64,000 bases of DNA from Bradyrhizobium liaoningense (GCF_018130825.1 NZ_JAFCJS010000004.1:186001-250000); one strand, 5' to 3'; shown: positions 17,065-25,796, counted from the first letter of the stretch. Notes: generated by a model from the letters alone, not told the origin. Translations and numbers: made by a program.

Positions 17065-18273
17065 TCAGAGCTTCGCCAGATAGGGTTCGAGCGCGCGCAA
17101 GCTTTGCAGCGAATTCGCCGGCGCATAGAGATCGACATGCGGCAGCGCGGCCCTGATGCCCCTCGCCTCGGGCGCATAGCCGGCCCACGCCATCATCGGG
17201 TTGAGCCAGACGATACGGCGGCAGCGCCGGTGCAGCGCCGCCATCTCCCGGCCGAGCAGCGCGGCATCGCCGGTCTCGTAGCCATCGGACACGATCATCA
17301 CACAACTGCGCGAATGGATGACGCGGGCGGCGTACCAGCGATTGAACGTTTGCAAGGACTCGCCGATTTTCGTGCCGCCGCCCGCGCCCTGCGCCATGAT
17401 CGAGAGCCTGTCGAGCGCGCGGCCGGCGTCCTTCTCCTTCATTGCATCGGAGACGTAAGCGAGACGCGTGTGGAACAGGAACGCCTCGGCCTCACGGAAC
17501 TGGTCGAGCACGCCGTGGATGAAGCGCAGGAAGACGGCGGTGTACATGTTCATCGAGCCCGAGGCATCGAGCAGCACGATCAGCCGCAGCGGCTTGTCCT
17601 TGCGTTGGCGCTTGACGAGGCTGATCGGGACGCCGCCATGGCTGATGTTGCGATGGATGGTGCGGCGGAGATCGAGCCGATAGCCGCGCCGGCGCGCCAG
17701 ATCGCGCCGCGTCAGCCGCGAGCGCATTGCCCTGGCGAGTTGGGCGGCAGCCTCATGGGCCTGCGCAACCTGATCGGGATCGCTGAGTTTTCTGAAATCG
17801 ACCTCCGCAAGATTGTCCGCGCGCGAAGCGCCTTCCATGCGGCCCTCGCCGGCGCGGCCTTCCGGCGCATCGCCGGATGACGGAAGCTGGTCCGAGATCG
17901 ATTGGTTGCCCCCCTGCTCGGCCAACTTGTCCTGCAGGCTCTTCAGCGACGGGTTGCTGGCACCCGGTGCCGAGCCGATCGTGCGGGAGCGCGAGCGCAC
18001 GCGCTTGCCCAGCCAGAACGCGTCGAACAGCCCTTCGAACTTGTCCCAGTCGGACTTGCGCGCCGAGAACAGGTGCTTGAACGCCGCCCGAAGCAGGTTC
18101 GGTCGCGCCGCATAGCCAGACGACATCAGCGTCGCCGCATCCTGCCCCTCGGCGAGCCCGACGCGAAAACCGGCATCGCGCAAGGTCCGCAGGAACGCCG
18201 CGAGCCTTGCGGACACGAGCTTGGAGACCTCATTGAGATCGTCGTATTCGGGACTGGAGCCGCAGCAGCTCAT
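17065..18273 (-). CDS. coxE: CoxE, VWA-domain assembly factor
   Basis: CoxE works with the AAA+ protein CoxD in building the Cu/S part of the CO dehydrogenase active site. The 402-aa protein has a charged N-terminal region, a Ser/Gly-rich linker (about residues 95-150) and a C-terminal von Willebrand A domain with the metal-binding MIDAS motif DASGSMNMY at residues 236-244. It starts MSCCGSSPEYDD, and its ATG overlaps the coxD stop by four bases, so the partners are translationally coupled. Confidence 0.9.
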   Translation of the reverse strand: MSCCGSSPEYDDLNEVSKLVSARLAAFLRTLRDAGFRVGLAEGQDAATLMSSGYAARPNLLRAAFKHLFSARKSDWDKFEGLFDAFWLGKRVRSRSRTIGSAPGASNPSLKSLQDKLAEQGGNQSISDQLPSSGDAPEGRAGEGRMEGASRADNLAEVDFRKLSDPDQVAQAHEAAAQLARAMRSRLTRRDLARRRGYRLDLRRTIHRNISHGGVPISLVKRQRKDKPLRLIVLLDASGSMNMYTAVFLRFIHGVLDQFREAEAFLFHTRLAYVSDAMKEKDAGRALDRLSIMAQGAGGGTKIGESLQTFNRWYAARVIHSRSCVMIVSDGYETGDAALLGREMAALHRRCRRIVWLNPMMAWAGYAPEARGIRAALPHVDLYAPANSLQSLRALEPYLAKL

Positions 18274-19136
18274 GCGACCCTCCCCAGCAGGCGCTGTGTC
18301 ACCTCTGGCGTGACGCGGGCGCGATCCTCGTGGGTCTTCAACAGGCAGATCAGCGTGTCGTGCACGGTCTCCGGCGCATCGTGGAGATCGCGGACGTCGA
18401 GGCCGACGAGGGCCGCCGCCCAGTCCAGCGTCTCCGCCACACCAGGCACCTTTCGCAGTTCCTCCTTGCGCACGCCCTCGACCATGCGCGCGATCTGGAG
18501 CGATAATGACGGGCTCGCGCCGGCGACGCGCGCCAGGATGATGCGGGTCTCGCGGTCGACATCGGGATAGTCGACATAGTGATAGAGGCAGCGCCGGCGC
18601 AGCGCATCGGAAAGCTCGCGGGTGCCGTTCGAGGTCAAAACGACGTGCGGAATGGTGATCGCGGGGATGGTGCCGAGCTCGGGGATCGAGACCTGGAAGT
18701 CGGAGAGCAGCTCCAGCAGGAACGCCTCGAACTCGTCGTCGGCGCGATCGATCTCGTCGATCAGCAGCACCGGCGCCTGCGGCCGGCGGATCGCGGCGAG
18801 CAGCGGACGCTCGAGCAGGTACTTTTCCGAGAAGATCTGGTCCTCGATGCTGTCGGTGCCACGATGCGCCTGGATCGCCAGCAACTGGCGCTGGTAGTTC
18901 CACTCGTAGAGCGCGGAGGACTGGTCGAGCCCCTCATAGCATTGCAGACGGATCAGCTCGGTCGCACGCACCTTGGCGAGCGCCTTCGCCACCTCGGTCT
19001 TGCCGACGCCCGCCTCCCCTTCGAGCAGCAGCGGACGCCGCAGCAATTGCATCAGCGAGATCGCAGTCGCGAGGTCCGCATCGGCGATGTAACCGGATGC
19101 GGCCAATGCTTGCGCGATCTCGTCACGACCTTTCAT
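18270..19136 (-). CDS. coxD: CoxD, MoxR-type AAA+ ATPase
   Basis: In Oligotropha, CoxD is a membrane-associated AAA+ ATPase required for sulfuration and copper insertion at the Mo centre. This 288-aa MoxR protein has Walker A GEAGVGKT at residues 40-47, Walker B VLLIDEID at 123-130, and the sensor-1 region VLTSNGTRELSDALRRR. It pairs with the VWA protein CoxE (ATGA overlap). A 108-bp gap holding a dispersed repeat separates it from coxL, so its expression may differ from that of the structural genes. Confidence 0.92.
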   Translation of the reverse strand: MKGRDEIAQALAASGYIADADLATAISLMQLLRRPLLLEGEAGVGKTEVAKALAKVRATELIRLQCYEGLDQSSALYEWNYQRQLLAIQAHRGTDSIEDQIFSEKYLLERPLLAAIRRPQAPVLLIDEIDRADDEFEAFLLELLSDFQVSIPELGTIPAITIPHVVLTSNGTRELSDALRRRCLYHYVDYPDVDRETRIILARVAGASPSLSLQIARMVEGVRKEELRKVPGVAETLDWAAALVGLDVRDLHDAPETVHDTLICLLKTHEDRARVTPEVTQRLLGRVA

Positions 19137-19152
19137 GCTTCCACCACCTCCT

Positions 19153-19238
19153 CGTCATTACGAGGAGCGAAGCGACGAAGCAATCCAGACTGTTTCCGCA
19201 GCAGGATGCTGGATTGCTTCGCTTCGCTCGCAATGACG
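19153..19238. repeat. CGTCATTACGAGGAGCGAAGCG inverted repeat inside cox cluster
   Basis: The arms CGTCATTACGAGGAGCGAAG and CTTCGCTCGCAATGACG bracket a second pair, AGCAATCCAG / CTGGATTGCT. It fills the coxL-coxD gap and in the cox mRNA would fold as a long hairpin, possibly protecting the upstream coxMSL mRNA or attenuating coxDEFG. Confidence 0.8.
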
Positions 19239-19244
19239 ACAACA

Positions 19245-21665
19245 CTACGCCACCGCGCCCAGATCCTTGGCCGCCTTCCAGTTGCGCCAGAAGTCGTGCG
19301 GCATCTGGATGTGCGTGCTGCCTAAGAACGAGAACGCATCGTTGACGGCGTTGGAGAAGGCCGGCACGCCGCCGACATTCGGGCTCTCGCCGACGCCCTT
19401 GGCGCCGATCGGGTGATGCGGCGACGGGGTGACGGTAAAGTCGGTCTCCCAATGCGGCGTCTCCACCGCGGTCGGCATGAAGAAGTCCATGAACGATCCG
19501 GTGACGACGTTGCCTGTTTCGTCGTAGCGGATCTCCTGGCCCATCGCGATCGCGAAGGCTTCTGTGAGGCCGCCATGCACCTGGCCCTCGATGATCATCG
19601 GGTTGATGCGGGTGCCGCAATCGTCGAGCGCATAGAAGCGCCGGACCTTGTACACGCCGGTGTCGACGTCGATGTCCATCACGCAGAGATAGGCGCCGAA
19701 CGGATAGGTCATGTTCGGCGGATCGTAATAGCTGACCGCTTCCAGCCCCGGCTCCATGCCCGGCGGCACCGAATTGTAGGCCGCCCAGCAGATATCCTTC
19801 ATCGACATGAATTTTTCCGGCAGGCCCTTGACCCGGAAGCCATCGATGTCCCATTCGAGGTCATCCTCGTGGACCTCGAGCTTGTAGGCCGCGATCATCT
19901 GCGCCTTGGCCTTGATCTTTCGCGCAGCCATCGCGATCGCCGCGCCGGCAACCGGCGTCGAGCGCGAGCCGTAGGTGCCGAGCCCGTAGGGCGCGGTGTC
20001 GGTGTTGCCCTCCTCGACCTGGATGTTGTCGGCGGGAATGCCGATCTCGGTGGCGATGATCTGGGCCCAGGTGGTCTCGTGGCCCTGGCCCTGGCTCTTG
20101 GTGCCCATGCGCGCAATGCCCGCACCGGTCGGATGCATCCGGATCTCGCATGAGTCGAACATGGCAATGCCGAGGATGTCGCAATTCTTCGACGGGCCGG
20201 CGCCGACGATCTCGGTGAAGAAGGAGACTCCCAGCCCCATGATCTCGCGGGTCTCGCCGCGCTTGAAGGCTTCGCGCTTCTCGGCTTGCTCCTTCCGGAG
20301 CGCGGCGTAGCCGGTCGTCTCCATCATCTTGCGCATGGCGGTGTGGTAGTCGCCGGAATCGTATTCCCAGCCCAGCGCCGAGTGATACGGGAACTGCTCC
20401 GGCTTGATGAAGTTCTTCAGCCGCAGCTCGGCCGGATCCATGTTGAGCTTCTGCGCCAGGATATCCATGGCGCGCTCGATGCAATAGGCCGCCTCGGTGA
20501 CGCGGAACGAGCAACGGTAAGCGACGCCACCGGGCGCCTTGTTGGTGTAGACGCCATCCACCGCCAGATGCGCGGTCGGGAAGTCATAGGATCCCGTGAC
20601 GATGTTGAAGAAGCCGGCCGGCCATTTCGACGGGTCGGCGCAGGCATCGAACGCACCGTGATCGGCGAGCACGTGCACGCGCAGCCCCGTGACCTTGCCA
20701 TCCTTCGTCGCAGCGATCTCGGTGGTCATGTGATAGTCGCGCGCGAACGAGGTCGCGGTCAGGTTCTCGATGCGGTCCTCGACCCATTTCACCGGCTTGC
20801 CGGTGACGATGGAGGCCACCGCCGCACAGATATAGCCGGGATAGGCGCCGACCTTGTTGCCGAAGCCGCCGCCGATGTCCGGCGCAATGACGTGGATCTT
20901 CTGCTCAGGCAGCTTTGCGATCAGCGCCACCACGGTGCGGATCACATGCGGAGCCTGGAACGTGCCGTAGATCGTCAGCTCGCCCTTGATCTTGTCGAAG
21001 GAGCAGACGCACTGGCAGGTCTCCAGCGGCGATGGATGAGTGCGGTGATAGGAGATCATCTCCTTGATCTTGACCTCGGCCTTGTTGAAGGCCGCATCGG
21101 TCAGCTCCTTGTCGCCGACGGTCCACTCGAAAATGTGGTTGTCGTGCTTGCGCGGGCCATGCGCACCGGACATCTTGCCGACGAGGTCCTCGCGCAGCAC
21201 CGGCGCATCCTTGTCCATCGACTTGAAGGGATCGACCAGCGGCGGCAGCGGCTCGTATTCGACGATCACCTTGTTGATGCCGTCGTCGGCGGCGTAGCGA
21301 TCGGTCGCGACGACGAAGGCGACCTCCTGGTTCTGGAACAGCACCTTGCCGTCGGCCAGCACCATCTGCACGTCGCCGGCAAGCGTCGGCATCCAGGCGA
21401 GGTTGACGGTCTTCAGCGTCTCGGCGGTGATGACAGCGAGCACGCCCGGCACTTTCAGCGCTTCGCTGTCGTCGATCTTCTTGACGCGCGCATGCGGATG
21501 CGGCGAGCGGACGAAGTCGCCGTGCAGCATGCCCGGCAGCTTGACGTCGTCGACGTAATTGCCCTTGCCCTGCGTGAAGCGGATGTCCTCGACGCGCTTG
21601 CGCTTGCAGCCCATGCCTTCGAGTGCGGCTTCGCGTTGTTCCCGCGTGGGAGTCATGTCGTTCAT
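19245..21665 (-). CDS. coxL: CoxL, large Mo-Cu subunit of form I CO dehydrogenase
   Basis: CoxL carries the Mo-Cu site that oxidises CO to CO2. This 806-aa xanthine-oxidase-family protein has the form I active-site loop AYRCSFR, with the copper-binding cysteine at residue 385 (Cys388 in Oligotropha), and the catalytic glutamate in KGVGESPN at residue 760 (Glu763 there), so the offset is constant. The cofactor-binding segments [11 protein letters not shown] and [10 protein letters not shown] are also present. Form II enzymes have AYRGAGR instead, so this is a genuine CO dehydrogenase candidate. Its ATG overlaps the coxS stop by four bases. Confidence 0.96.
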   Translation of the reverse strand: MNDMTPTREQREAALEGMGCKRKRVEDIRFTQGKGNYVDDVKLPGMLHGDFVRSPHPHARVKKIDDSEALKVPGVLAVITAETLKTVNLAWMPTLAGDVQMVLADGKVLFQNQEVAFVVATDRYAADDGINKVIVEYEPLPPLVDPFKSMDKDAPVLREDLVGKMSGAHGPRKHDNHIFEWTVGDKELTDAAFNKAEVKIKEMISYHRTHPSPLETCQCVCSFDKIKGELTIYGTFQAPHVIRTVVALIAKLPEQKIHVIAPDIGGGFGNKVGAYPGYICAAVASIVTGKPVKWVEDRIENLTATSFARDYHMTTEIAATKDGKVTGLRVHVLADHGAFDACADPSKWPAGFFNIVTGSYDFPTAHLAVDGVYTNKAPGGVAYRCSFRVTEAAYCIERAMDILAQKLNMDPAELRLKNFIKPEQFPYHSALGWEYDSGDYHTAMRKMMETTGYAALRKEQAEKREAFKRGETREIMGLGVSFFTEIVGAGPSKNCDILGIAMFDSCEIRMHPTGAGIARMGTKSQGQGHETTWAQIIATEIGIPADNIQVEEGNTDTAPYGLGTYGSRSTPVAGAAIAMAARKIKAKAQMIAAYKLEVHEDDLEWDIDGFRVKGLPEKFMSMKDICWAAYNSVPPGMEPGLEAVSYYDPPNMTYPFGAYLCVMDIDVDTGVYKVRRFYALDDCGTRINPMIIEGQVHGGLTEAFAIAMGQEIRYDETGNVVTGSFMDFFMPTAVETPHWETDFTVTPSPHHPIGAKGVGESPNVGGVPAFSNAVNDAFSFLGSTHIQMPHDFWRNWKAAKDLGAVA

Positions 21666-22162
21666 TCTGCGGCCTCCCGGAATTCCACGCCGTTGATCTT
21701 CGCGGCGGCGTATTGAATGGCTTTGACGATGTTCTGGTAGCCGGTGCAGCGGCAGATGTTGCCGGAGATGCCCATCCGGATCTCCTGCTCGCTCGGCGAG
21801 GCGTTTTCCTTCAGAAGCCGATGCGCCCGCATGATCATGCCGGGCGTGCAGAAGCCGCATTGCAGGCCGTGCATCATGCGGAAGCCTTCCTGCAGCGCGG
21901 ACAGCGTGCCGTCTGCATTGGCCATGCCTTCGACGGTGGTGATGTCGCTACCCTCAGCCTGCACCGCGAACATGGTGCAGGACTTCACCGACATGCCGTC
22001 GATATCGACGGTGCAGGCACCGCAATGGGTGGTCTCGCAGCCGATATGAGTGCCGGTCATCTCGAGATTTTCGCGGATGAAATGCACCAGCAGCGTGCGC
22101 GGCTCGACGAGGCCTTCGACCTCGGCGCCGTTCACCTTCATGGTGACGTGTGTTTTGGCCAT
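21662..22162 (-). CDS. coxS: CoxS, small 2Fe-2S subunit
   Basis: CoxS passes electrons from the Mo site to the flavin. The 166-aa protein has the plant-type 2Fe-2S domain with Cys42, Cys47, Cys50 and Cys62 ([13 protein letters not shown]) and the second, alpha-helical domain with Cys102, Cys105, Cys137 and Cys139 (QCGFCTPG and NICRC). All eight cluster ligands are present. It lies 11 bp after coxM and overlaps coxL, giving the order M-S-L of form I operons. Confidence 0.96.
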   Translation of the reverse strand: MAKTHVTMKVNGAEVEGLVEPRTLLVHFIRENLEMTGTHIGCETTHCGACTVDIDGMSVKSCTMFAVQAEGSDITTVEGMANADGTLSALQEGFRMMHGLQCGFCTPGMIMRAHRLLKENASPSEQEIRMGISGNICRCTGYQNIVKAIQYAAAKINGVEFREAAE

Positions 22163-22173
22163 CGATCCCTCCC

Positions 22174-23037
22174 TTACTTCGCCCGGCTAGCTGCGCGCTG
22201 AAGCGCCCGCGTCACCATGATGCCGCCGACATGCTTGCGGTATTCGACCGGACCGCGTGCATCGGCGGCCGGCGCCATGATCGCTTCGGCTGCTGCAGCG
22301 GCCTTTCTCAGCGTGGCCGCATCGAGGCTGGTGCCGATGACGGCCGTCGCCGCGTCGGTGGCGAGCAGCGGCGTCTCGTGCACGTTGGTCAGCCCGATCG
22401 AGCAGGTTGCGACCTTGCCGCCGGCCATGGTGAGGACGACGGCGGCGGCCGCAGTGGCGTAGTCGCCGACCTTGCGCTTGAGCTTTTCGTAGGCGTAACC
22501 GTGACCGGCTGCGGGTACGGGCACCGAGACAGCGGTCAGGATCTCACCGGGCTCGAGCGCGGTGAAATAGGCGCCCTGGTAGAAATCGGCGGCGGGAACA
22601 TCGCGGGCGCCGCCCAAGCCTTCGAGGCGGTAGATCGCCCCCAGCGTCATCATCAGCGCCGGCATGTCGTTGCCGGGATCACCATTGGCGACGTTGCCGC
22701 CGATCGTGCCGCGATAGCGCACCTGCGGGTCGGCGATCAGCAGGGCCGCCTCATGCAGGATCGGCATGGACTTGGCGACGTCCTCGGAGGCCAGCAGCTC
22801 GTGCTGGGTGGTCATCGCCCCGATGACGAGAGTGTTGCCGTCGTGGCGGATGCCCTTGAGGGCGGCGATGCCGTGCAAATCGACCAGATGCGCGGGGGTG
22901 GCGAGCCGAAGCTTCATCATCGGCACCAGGCTGTGCCCGCCGGCCAGCGGCCGTGCCTCCTCGCCGAGGTCGGACAAGAGTTTGACGGCGTCGGCGACAC
23001 TCGCCGGCCGGTGATAGCTGAATGAGCCCGGGATCAT
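22174..23037 (-). CDS. coxM: CoxM, medium FAD-binding subunit
   Basis: CoxM binds FAD and hands electrons to quinone. The 287-aa protein has the two FAD-contact motifs of the family, [11 protein letters not shown] (residues 32-42) and [14 protein letters not shown] (about 110-123), and a C-terminal CO-dehydrogenase flavoprotein domain. The start [14 protein letters not shown] follows GGAGGAGACG, an excellent ribosome-binding site. The 218-bp region upstream, before coxC, holds a repeat and a set of direct repeats and is the likely structural-operon promoter. Confidence 0.95.
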   Translation of the reverse strand: MIPGSFSYHRPASVADAVKLLSDLGEEARPLAGGHSLVPMMKLRLATPAHLVDLHGIAALKGIRHDGNTLVIGAMTTQHELLASEDVAKSMPILHEAALLIADPQVRYRGTIGGNVANGDPGNDMPALMMTLGAIYRLEGLGGARDVPAADFYQGAYFTALEPGEILTAVSVPVPAAGHGYAYEKLKRKVGDYATAAAAVVLTMAGGKVATCSIGLTNVHETPLLATDAATAVIGTSLDAATLRKAAAAAEAIMAPAADARGPVEYRKHVGGIMVTRALQRAASRAK

Positions 23038-23126
23038 CGTCTCCTCCCACAATCGTCCTTGGCGCGTGACGGCGCGGACGTTGGAGGGGACGGTCTCTCT
23101 GGACCGGGCGGGCCGCAATCATTCGG

Positions 23127-23173
23127 GCACGAAGGCGGGCATTTTGCACGAAATGCGGGTCTGAACGCACGAA
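23127..23173 (-). promoter_or_regulatory. Three GCACGAA direct repeats upstream of coxM
   Basis: GCACGAA occurs at 23127-23133, 23146-23152 and 23167-23173 (TTCGTGC on the coding strand), spaced 19 and 21 bp start to start, 90-136 bp upstream of the coxM start. The last two extend to GCACGAAwTGCG. Direct repeats about two helical turns apart are the usual target of LytTR DNA-binding domains, and CoxC next door has one. Binding is inferred. Confidence 0.45.
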
Positions 23174-23207
23174 TTGCGTCAGGGGTGTCGACGAATGGGG
23201 CGGCTCT

Positions 23208-23239
23208 TCACCTCTCCCCGCAAGAGCGGGGCGAGGGAG
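23208..23239. repeat. CTCTCCCCGC inverted repeat
   Basis: CACCTCTCCCCGC / GCGGGGCGAGGG hairpin just after the coxC stop on the minus strand, of the same family as 3890 and 35041. It may end the coxC transcript before coxM. Confidence 0.6.
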
Positions 23240-23255
23240 TGAGAGAGTGGAGTTC

Positions 23256-24458
23256 CTAAGCCTGCCGACGGTTCGCCAGTCCCAACCGCGCCTTTACCTC
23301 GGCGATCTTGGCGCGACTCACCGGCACCCGGTGCGGCGACGGGCCGTCGAGTTCGAGCACCGCGCCATCGCCCTCTTTCCGGACCAGCGCGACATGGGGG
23401 ATGGCGACGATATGGCTGCGGTGCACCCGCAGGAACAACGAGGGATCGAGCTGCGCTTCCGCTTCCGAGATCGACCAGGGGCACATCCGCTCACGGGTGC
23501 CGTCATGGACGCGGGTGTAGTGCGCGTCTGCCCGAACACTGCGGACATTGGCCGTCTCGATGAAGTGTGTCCCGTCGGCGCTCTCGACCGGCAGCCTGGG
23601 AACCGGCGCCCGCGGCGGCTGTCCGAGGCCACCGAGCGGCGCCATCGGCCGCGGAGCTGCAGCCGGCGCAGCAATCAGCTCAATGGCGGCCGCCGCGACC
23701 GGCGAAGCAACCGGTTCGGCGGCAGTAGAGTTCAAAGTCTGACGCCGTTGATCGGGAACCAGGGACAGCAAGAAGCCGGCTGCGATGACGAAGCACAGCA
23801 CGGCAACGATGATCGACAGAATTTGCTGCGACGCGGCAAGGCTGCCGCCGGCGTGGTGATGCACCGCGCTCGTCAGCGGCGCGAAATGCATGCCGAGCAT
23901 CGCGGTGTAATGCATGCCGGAGACGGCGATGCCGAAAACAATCGAGCTGACGATCAGCCGGACGCCCTCCTGCTGCGCCAGAAAGGCGCGCAGGCCGCCA
24001 TAGGCGGTGACGATCGCCACCACCACCGACAGCGCCACCATGGTCTTGTCGTGCACGATGCCGAACGGCCCGGCCAGTCCATGGATGCCGACATAATGCA
24101 TGCTGGCGATACCGACGCCGAGCAGGACCGCCGACGAGGCTACCCGCTTCAACGTGGGCTCACCGATCGAGACAAAGAAGAGAGAGATGCCGACCACCAA
24201 TGCGCAGATCAGGAACGAGCTGATGGTGGGAAGCACCAGATAGACCGTGTCAGGCGGCAGCGGCGCGGCCAGCATGCCGACGAAATGCATGGTCCAGATG
24301 CCGACGGCCAAAAATGCCGCCGCCCCCGCGAGCAAAATGCGGTTACTGACACCGGGCGTGTTGCGGATGCGAGCAGCAAGCGCAAAGCCGGTATAGCCAC
24401 CCAGACTCGCGATCGCCACAGAGAGCGCAACGAGATAGGGATCGTGTCCTTCGAACAT
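23256..24458 (-). CDS. coxC: CoxC, MHYT-LytTR membrane sensor/regulator
   Basis: The 400-aa protein has about seven membrane helices (residues 8-245) containing the MHYT sensory repeats WTMHFVGM, IASMHYVGI and VSGMHYTAM, whose Met/His residues are thought to bind copper and sense a gas. A Pro/Ala linker follows, then a C-terminal LytTR DNA-binding domain (about 300-395, with SLFLRVHRSHIV). This is the layout of CoxC/CoxH of Oligotropha. It lies upstream of coxM in the same direction, so it probably senses CO or redox state and regulates coxMSL. Confidence 0.9.
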   Translation of the reverse strand: MFEGHDPYLVALSVAIASLGGYTGFALAARIRNTPGVSNRILLAGAAAFLAVGIWTMHFVGMLAAPLPPDTVYLVLPTISSFLICALVVGISLFFVSIGEPTLKRVASSAVLLGVGIASMHYVGIHGLAGPFGIVHDKTMVALSVVVAIVTAYGGLRAFLAQQEGVRLIVSSIVFGIAVSGMHYTAMLGMHFAPLTSAVHHHAGGSLAASQQILSIIVAVLCFVIAAGFLLSLVPDQRRQTLNSTAAEPVASPVAAAAIELIAAPAAAPRPMAPLGGLGQPPRAPVPRLPVESADGTHFIETANVRSVRADAHYTRVHDGTRERMCPWSISEAEAQLDPSLFLRVHRSHIVAIPHVALVRKEGDGAVLELDGPSPHRVPVSRAKIAEVKARLGLANRRQA

Positions 24459-24507
24459 GATCTTGTCGACCGCCCCGTCTCCACGGCACGGCCTCCTCCC
24501 GCCGCCG

Positions 24508-24537
24508 ACTTTACAGGGACGGCGGCGGGATTGACAA
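24508..24537 (-). promoter_or_regulatory. Candidate coxC promoter with palindrome
   Basis: On the minus strand TTGTCA (24532-24537) and TAAAGT (24508-24513) are 18 bp apart, a plausible sigma-70 promoter. An 11-bp perfect inverted repeat, TCCCGCCGCCG (24497-24507) and CGGCGGCGGGA (24520-24530), overlaps the spacer and the downstream side, and could be an operator or a leader hairpin. Confidence 0.4.
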
Positions 24538-24571
24538 TCAGCGGCGTGTGAAGCCGGTGGCTTGGCGCGCT

Positions 24572-24691
24572 GCAAGACCCTCATGGTGAGCAGGCGCGCA
24601 GCGCCGCCTCGAACCGTGCAGGCCAAGACGCAACATCCGGGCCTTCATCCTTCGAGACGCTTGCTTCGCAAGCTCCTCAGGATGAGGAGCG
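24572..24691. repeat. Dispersed repeat with CTTGCTTCGCAAG core
   Basis: It contains the inverted pair TTCATCCTTCGAGACGCTTG / CAAGCTCCTCAGGATGAG with central TTCG loop, plus a left part with CTCATGGTGAGC. This is a typical Bradyrhizobium repeat. It lies between ribH and coxC. Confidence 0.65.
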
Positions 24692-24708
24692 AGAGCCTTG
24701 TCGCTCCG

Positions 24709-25266
24709 TCACACGATCCCCGCCGCAACCTGGCCGCGCAGGCGCTCCAGGCCGTGCAACGTCTCCGCACAAGCAGTCGCGACCTCGACGCCCTTGATGG
24801 CAAAATGCCTGCGGAAGAAGTCGTAGTGCACCTCGGTCTCGTGGAATTGCTGCGGCGTCAGCACGGCCGAGAACACCGGCACCTCGGTGCGCAGCTGCAC
24901 GTCCATCAGCGCCTTGATCACGGTGTCGGCGACGAACTCGTGCCGATAGATGCCGCCGTCGACGACGAGGCCGGCGGCAACGATGGCGGTGTAGCGCCGG
25001 GTCTTGGCGAGCACTTGTGCGTGCAGCGGGATCTCGAACGAGCCCGGCACCTCGAACACGTCGACATGGGTGAGGTGGCGCGCCTCGGCCTCCTTCATGA
25101 AGGCGATGCGGGCCTCCTCGACCACGTCGCGGTGCCAGCAGGCCTGCACGAACGCCACCCGCTGCGGTTTGGCGAAGCGCGGATGCTCCGGCACCGGATC
25201 TCGTGGAACCGGCGGTTGGGTAACTTCGGAAGTTTCGGCTTGGGGATCTTGCAACATCTGATTCAT
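24709..25266 (-). CDS. ribH: Lumazine synthase, RibH2 type
   Basis: Lumazine synthase condenses the 5-amino-pyrimidinedione with dihydroxybutanone phosphate, the penultimate step of riboflavin synthesis. This 185-aa protein has VPGSFEIPLHAQVLA and LVVDGGIYRHEFVAD, the variant found in the decameric RibH2 of Brucella and Mesorhizobium rather than the canonical RibH. The start MNQMLQDPQAE gives a short variable N-terminus. It is transcribed alone behind an FMN riboswitch, so it is probably repressed by FMN. Confidence 0.92.
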   Translation of the reverse strand: MNQMLQDPQAETSEVTQPPVPRDPVPEHPRFAKPQRVAFVQACWHRDVVEEARIAFMKEAEARHLTHVDVFEVPGSFEIPLHAQVLAKTRRYTAIVAAGLVVDGGIYRHEFVADTVIKALMDVQLRTEVPVFSAVLTPQQFHETEVHYDFFRRHFAIKGVEVATACAETLHGLERLRGQVAAGIV

Positions 25267-25346
25267 GGCTTTCCTCGGTTTAAGGACCAGAATCAGGGCA
25301 CACGGAACGACAAACAGCCGCATCCACGCGATGCGTCTGCCACCGA

Positions 25347-25514
25347 CCGTTCTCTTTCATCCGGACTTTAACCGTCGGCTTCGGAGTTGCACCGAATCTG
25401 CTGACCCTTCCCTTCGGACAAGACCTTTTCAGGAAAGTCCTTGGGGGAAGGCGCTCGCGGGCTTGGGCCTTTCGGCCCTTACCGCCGGTGGGGACTTTCA
25501 CCCCGCCCTGAGAA
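25347..25514 (-). promoter_or_regulatory. FMN riboswitch (RFN element)
   Basis: The minus strand reads through the classic RFN landmarks: TTCTCAGGGCGGGGTGAAAG, TCCCCACCGGCGGTAAGGG, AGCCCGCGAGCG, GGTCAGCAGATTCGGTG, AACTCCGAAGCCGACGGT and AAAGTCCGGATGAAAGAGAA. The 5' and 3' strands (TTCTC / GAGAA) close the P1 stem. It ends about 80 nt before the ribH start, where a sequestering hairpin or terminator could act. FMN binding is expected to lower ribH expression. Confidence 0.96.
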
Positions 25515-25668
25515 CATCGGCCGTCCGGAATGAACGGCCTGACCGGAAATATGACGCCGGCCGGCGGCCGCAGCAAGCGTGTTCCGCATGGGGAATGCGC
25601 ATGGTCCCATGCCGCCGCGGCGGGAGCGGCCTCACGGGGCGGAATTAACGATTGGGGTCCGTTGGCTC

Positions 25669-25796
25669 GAGTCCGATTCCGATTTGTTCTCCTCCATCCG
25701 GATCGGGACTCCCGCGTTAAGAATTGTGGCGGAGATGAGCTGTGGACGAACGAGTCCTGGGTTGTGGACGGACTCGGGACCCCGTTGCGCAGATTC
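25669..25796. promoter_or_regulatory. GANTC cluster with two TGTGGAC motifs
   Basis: Six GANTC sites (25669, 25675, 25707, 25752, 25771, 25792) lie in 128 bp, whereas about one per 256 bp is expected by chance. GANTC is the CcrM cell-cycle methylation site in Alphaproteobacteria. Two TGTGGAC motifs (25741, 25763) form part of an imperfect direct repeat. The rest of the 413-bp gap (25515-25927) before the ybjN-like gene shows no coding frame I trust. Confidence 0.4.

Noticed and set aside
20286-21716. Long plus-strand frame opposite coxL
   Set aside because: It is an antisense shadow of coxL. The sense frame has all molybdenum-hydroxylase motifs, while this one has none.
25741-25769. TGTGGAC pair as DnaA boxes of a chromosomal origin
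   Set aside because: The motifs match only six of nine DnaA-box positions and there are just two. No origin-linked genes (dnaA, hemE, parAB) are nearby. The GANTC cluster is reported without the origin claim.
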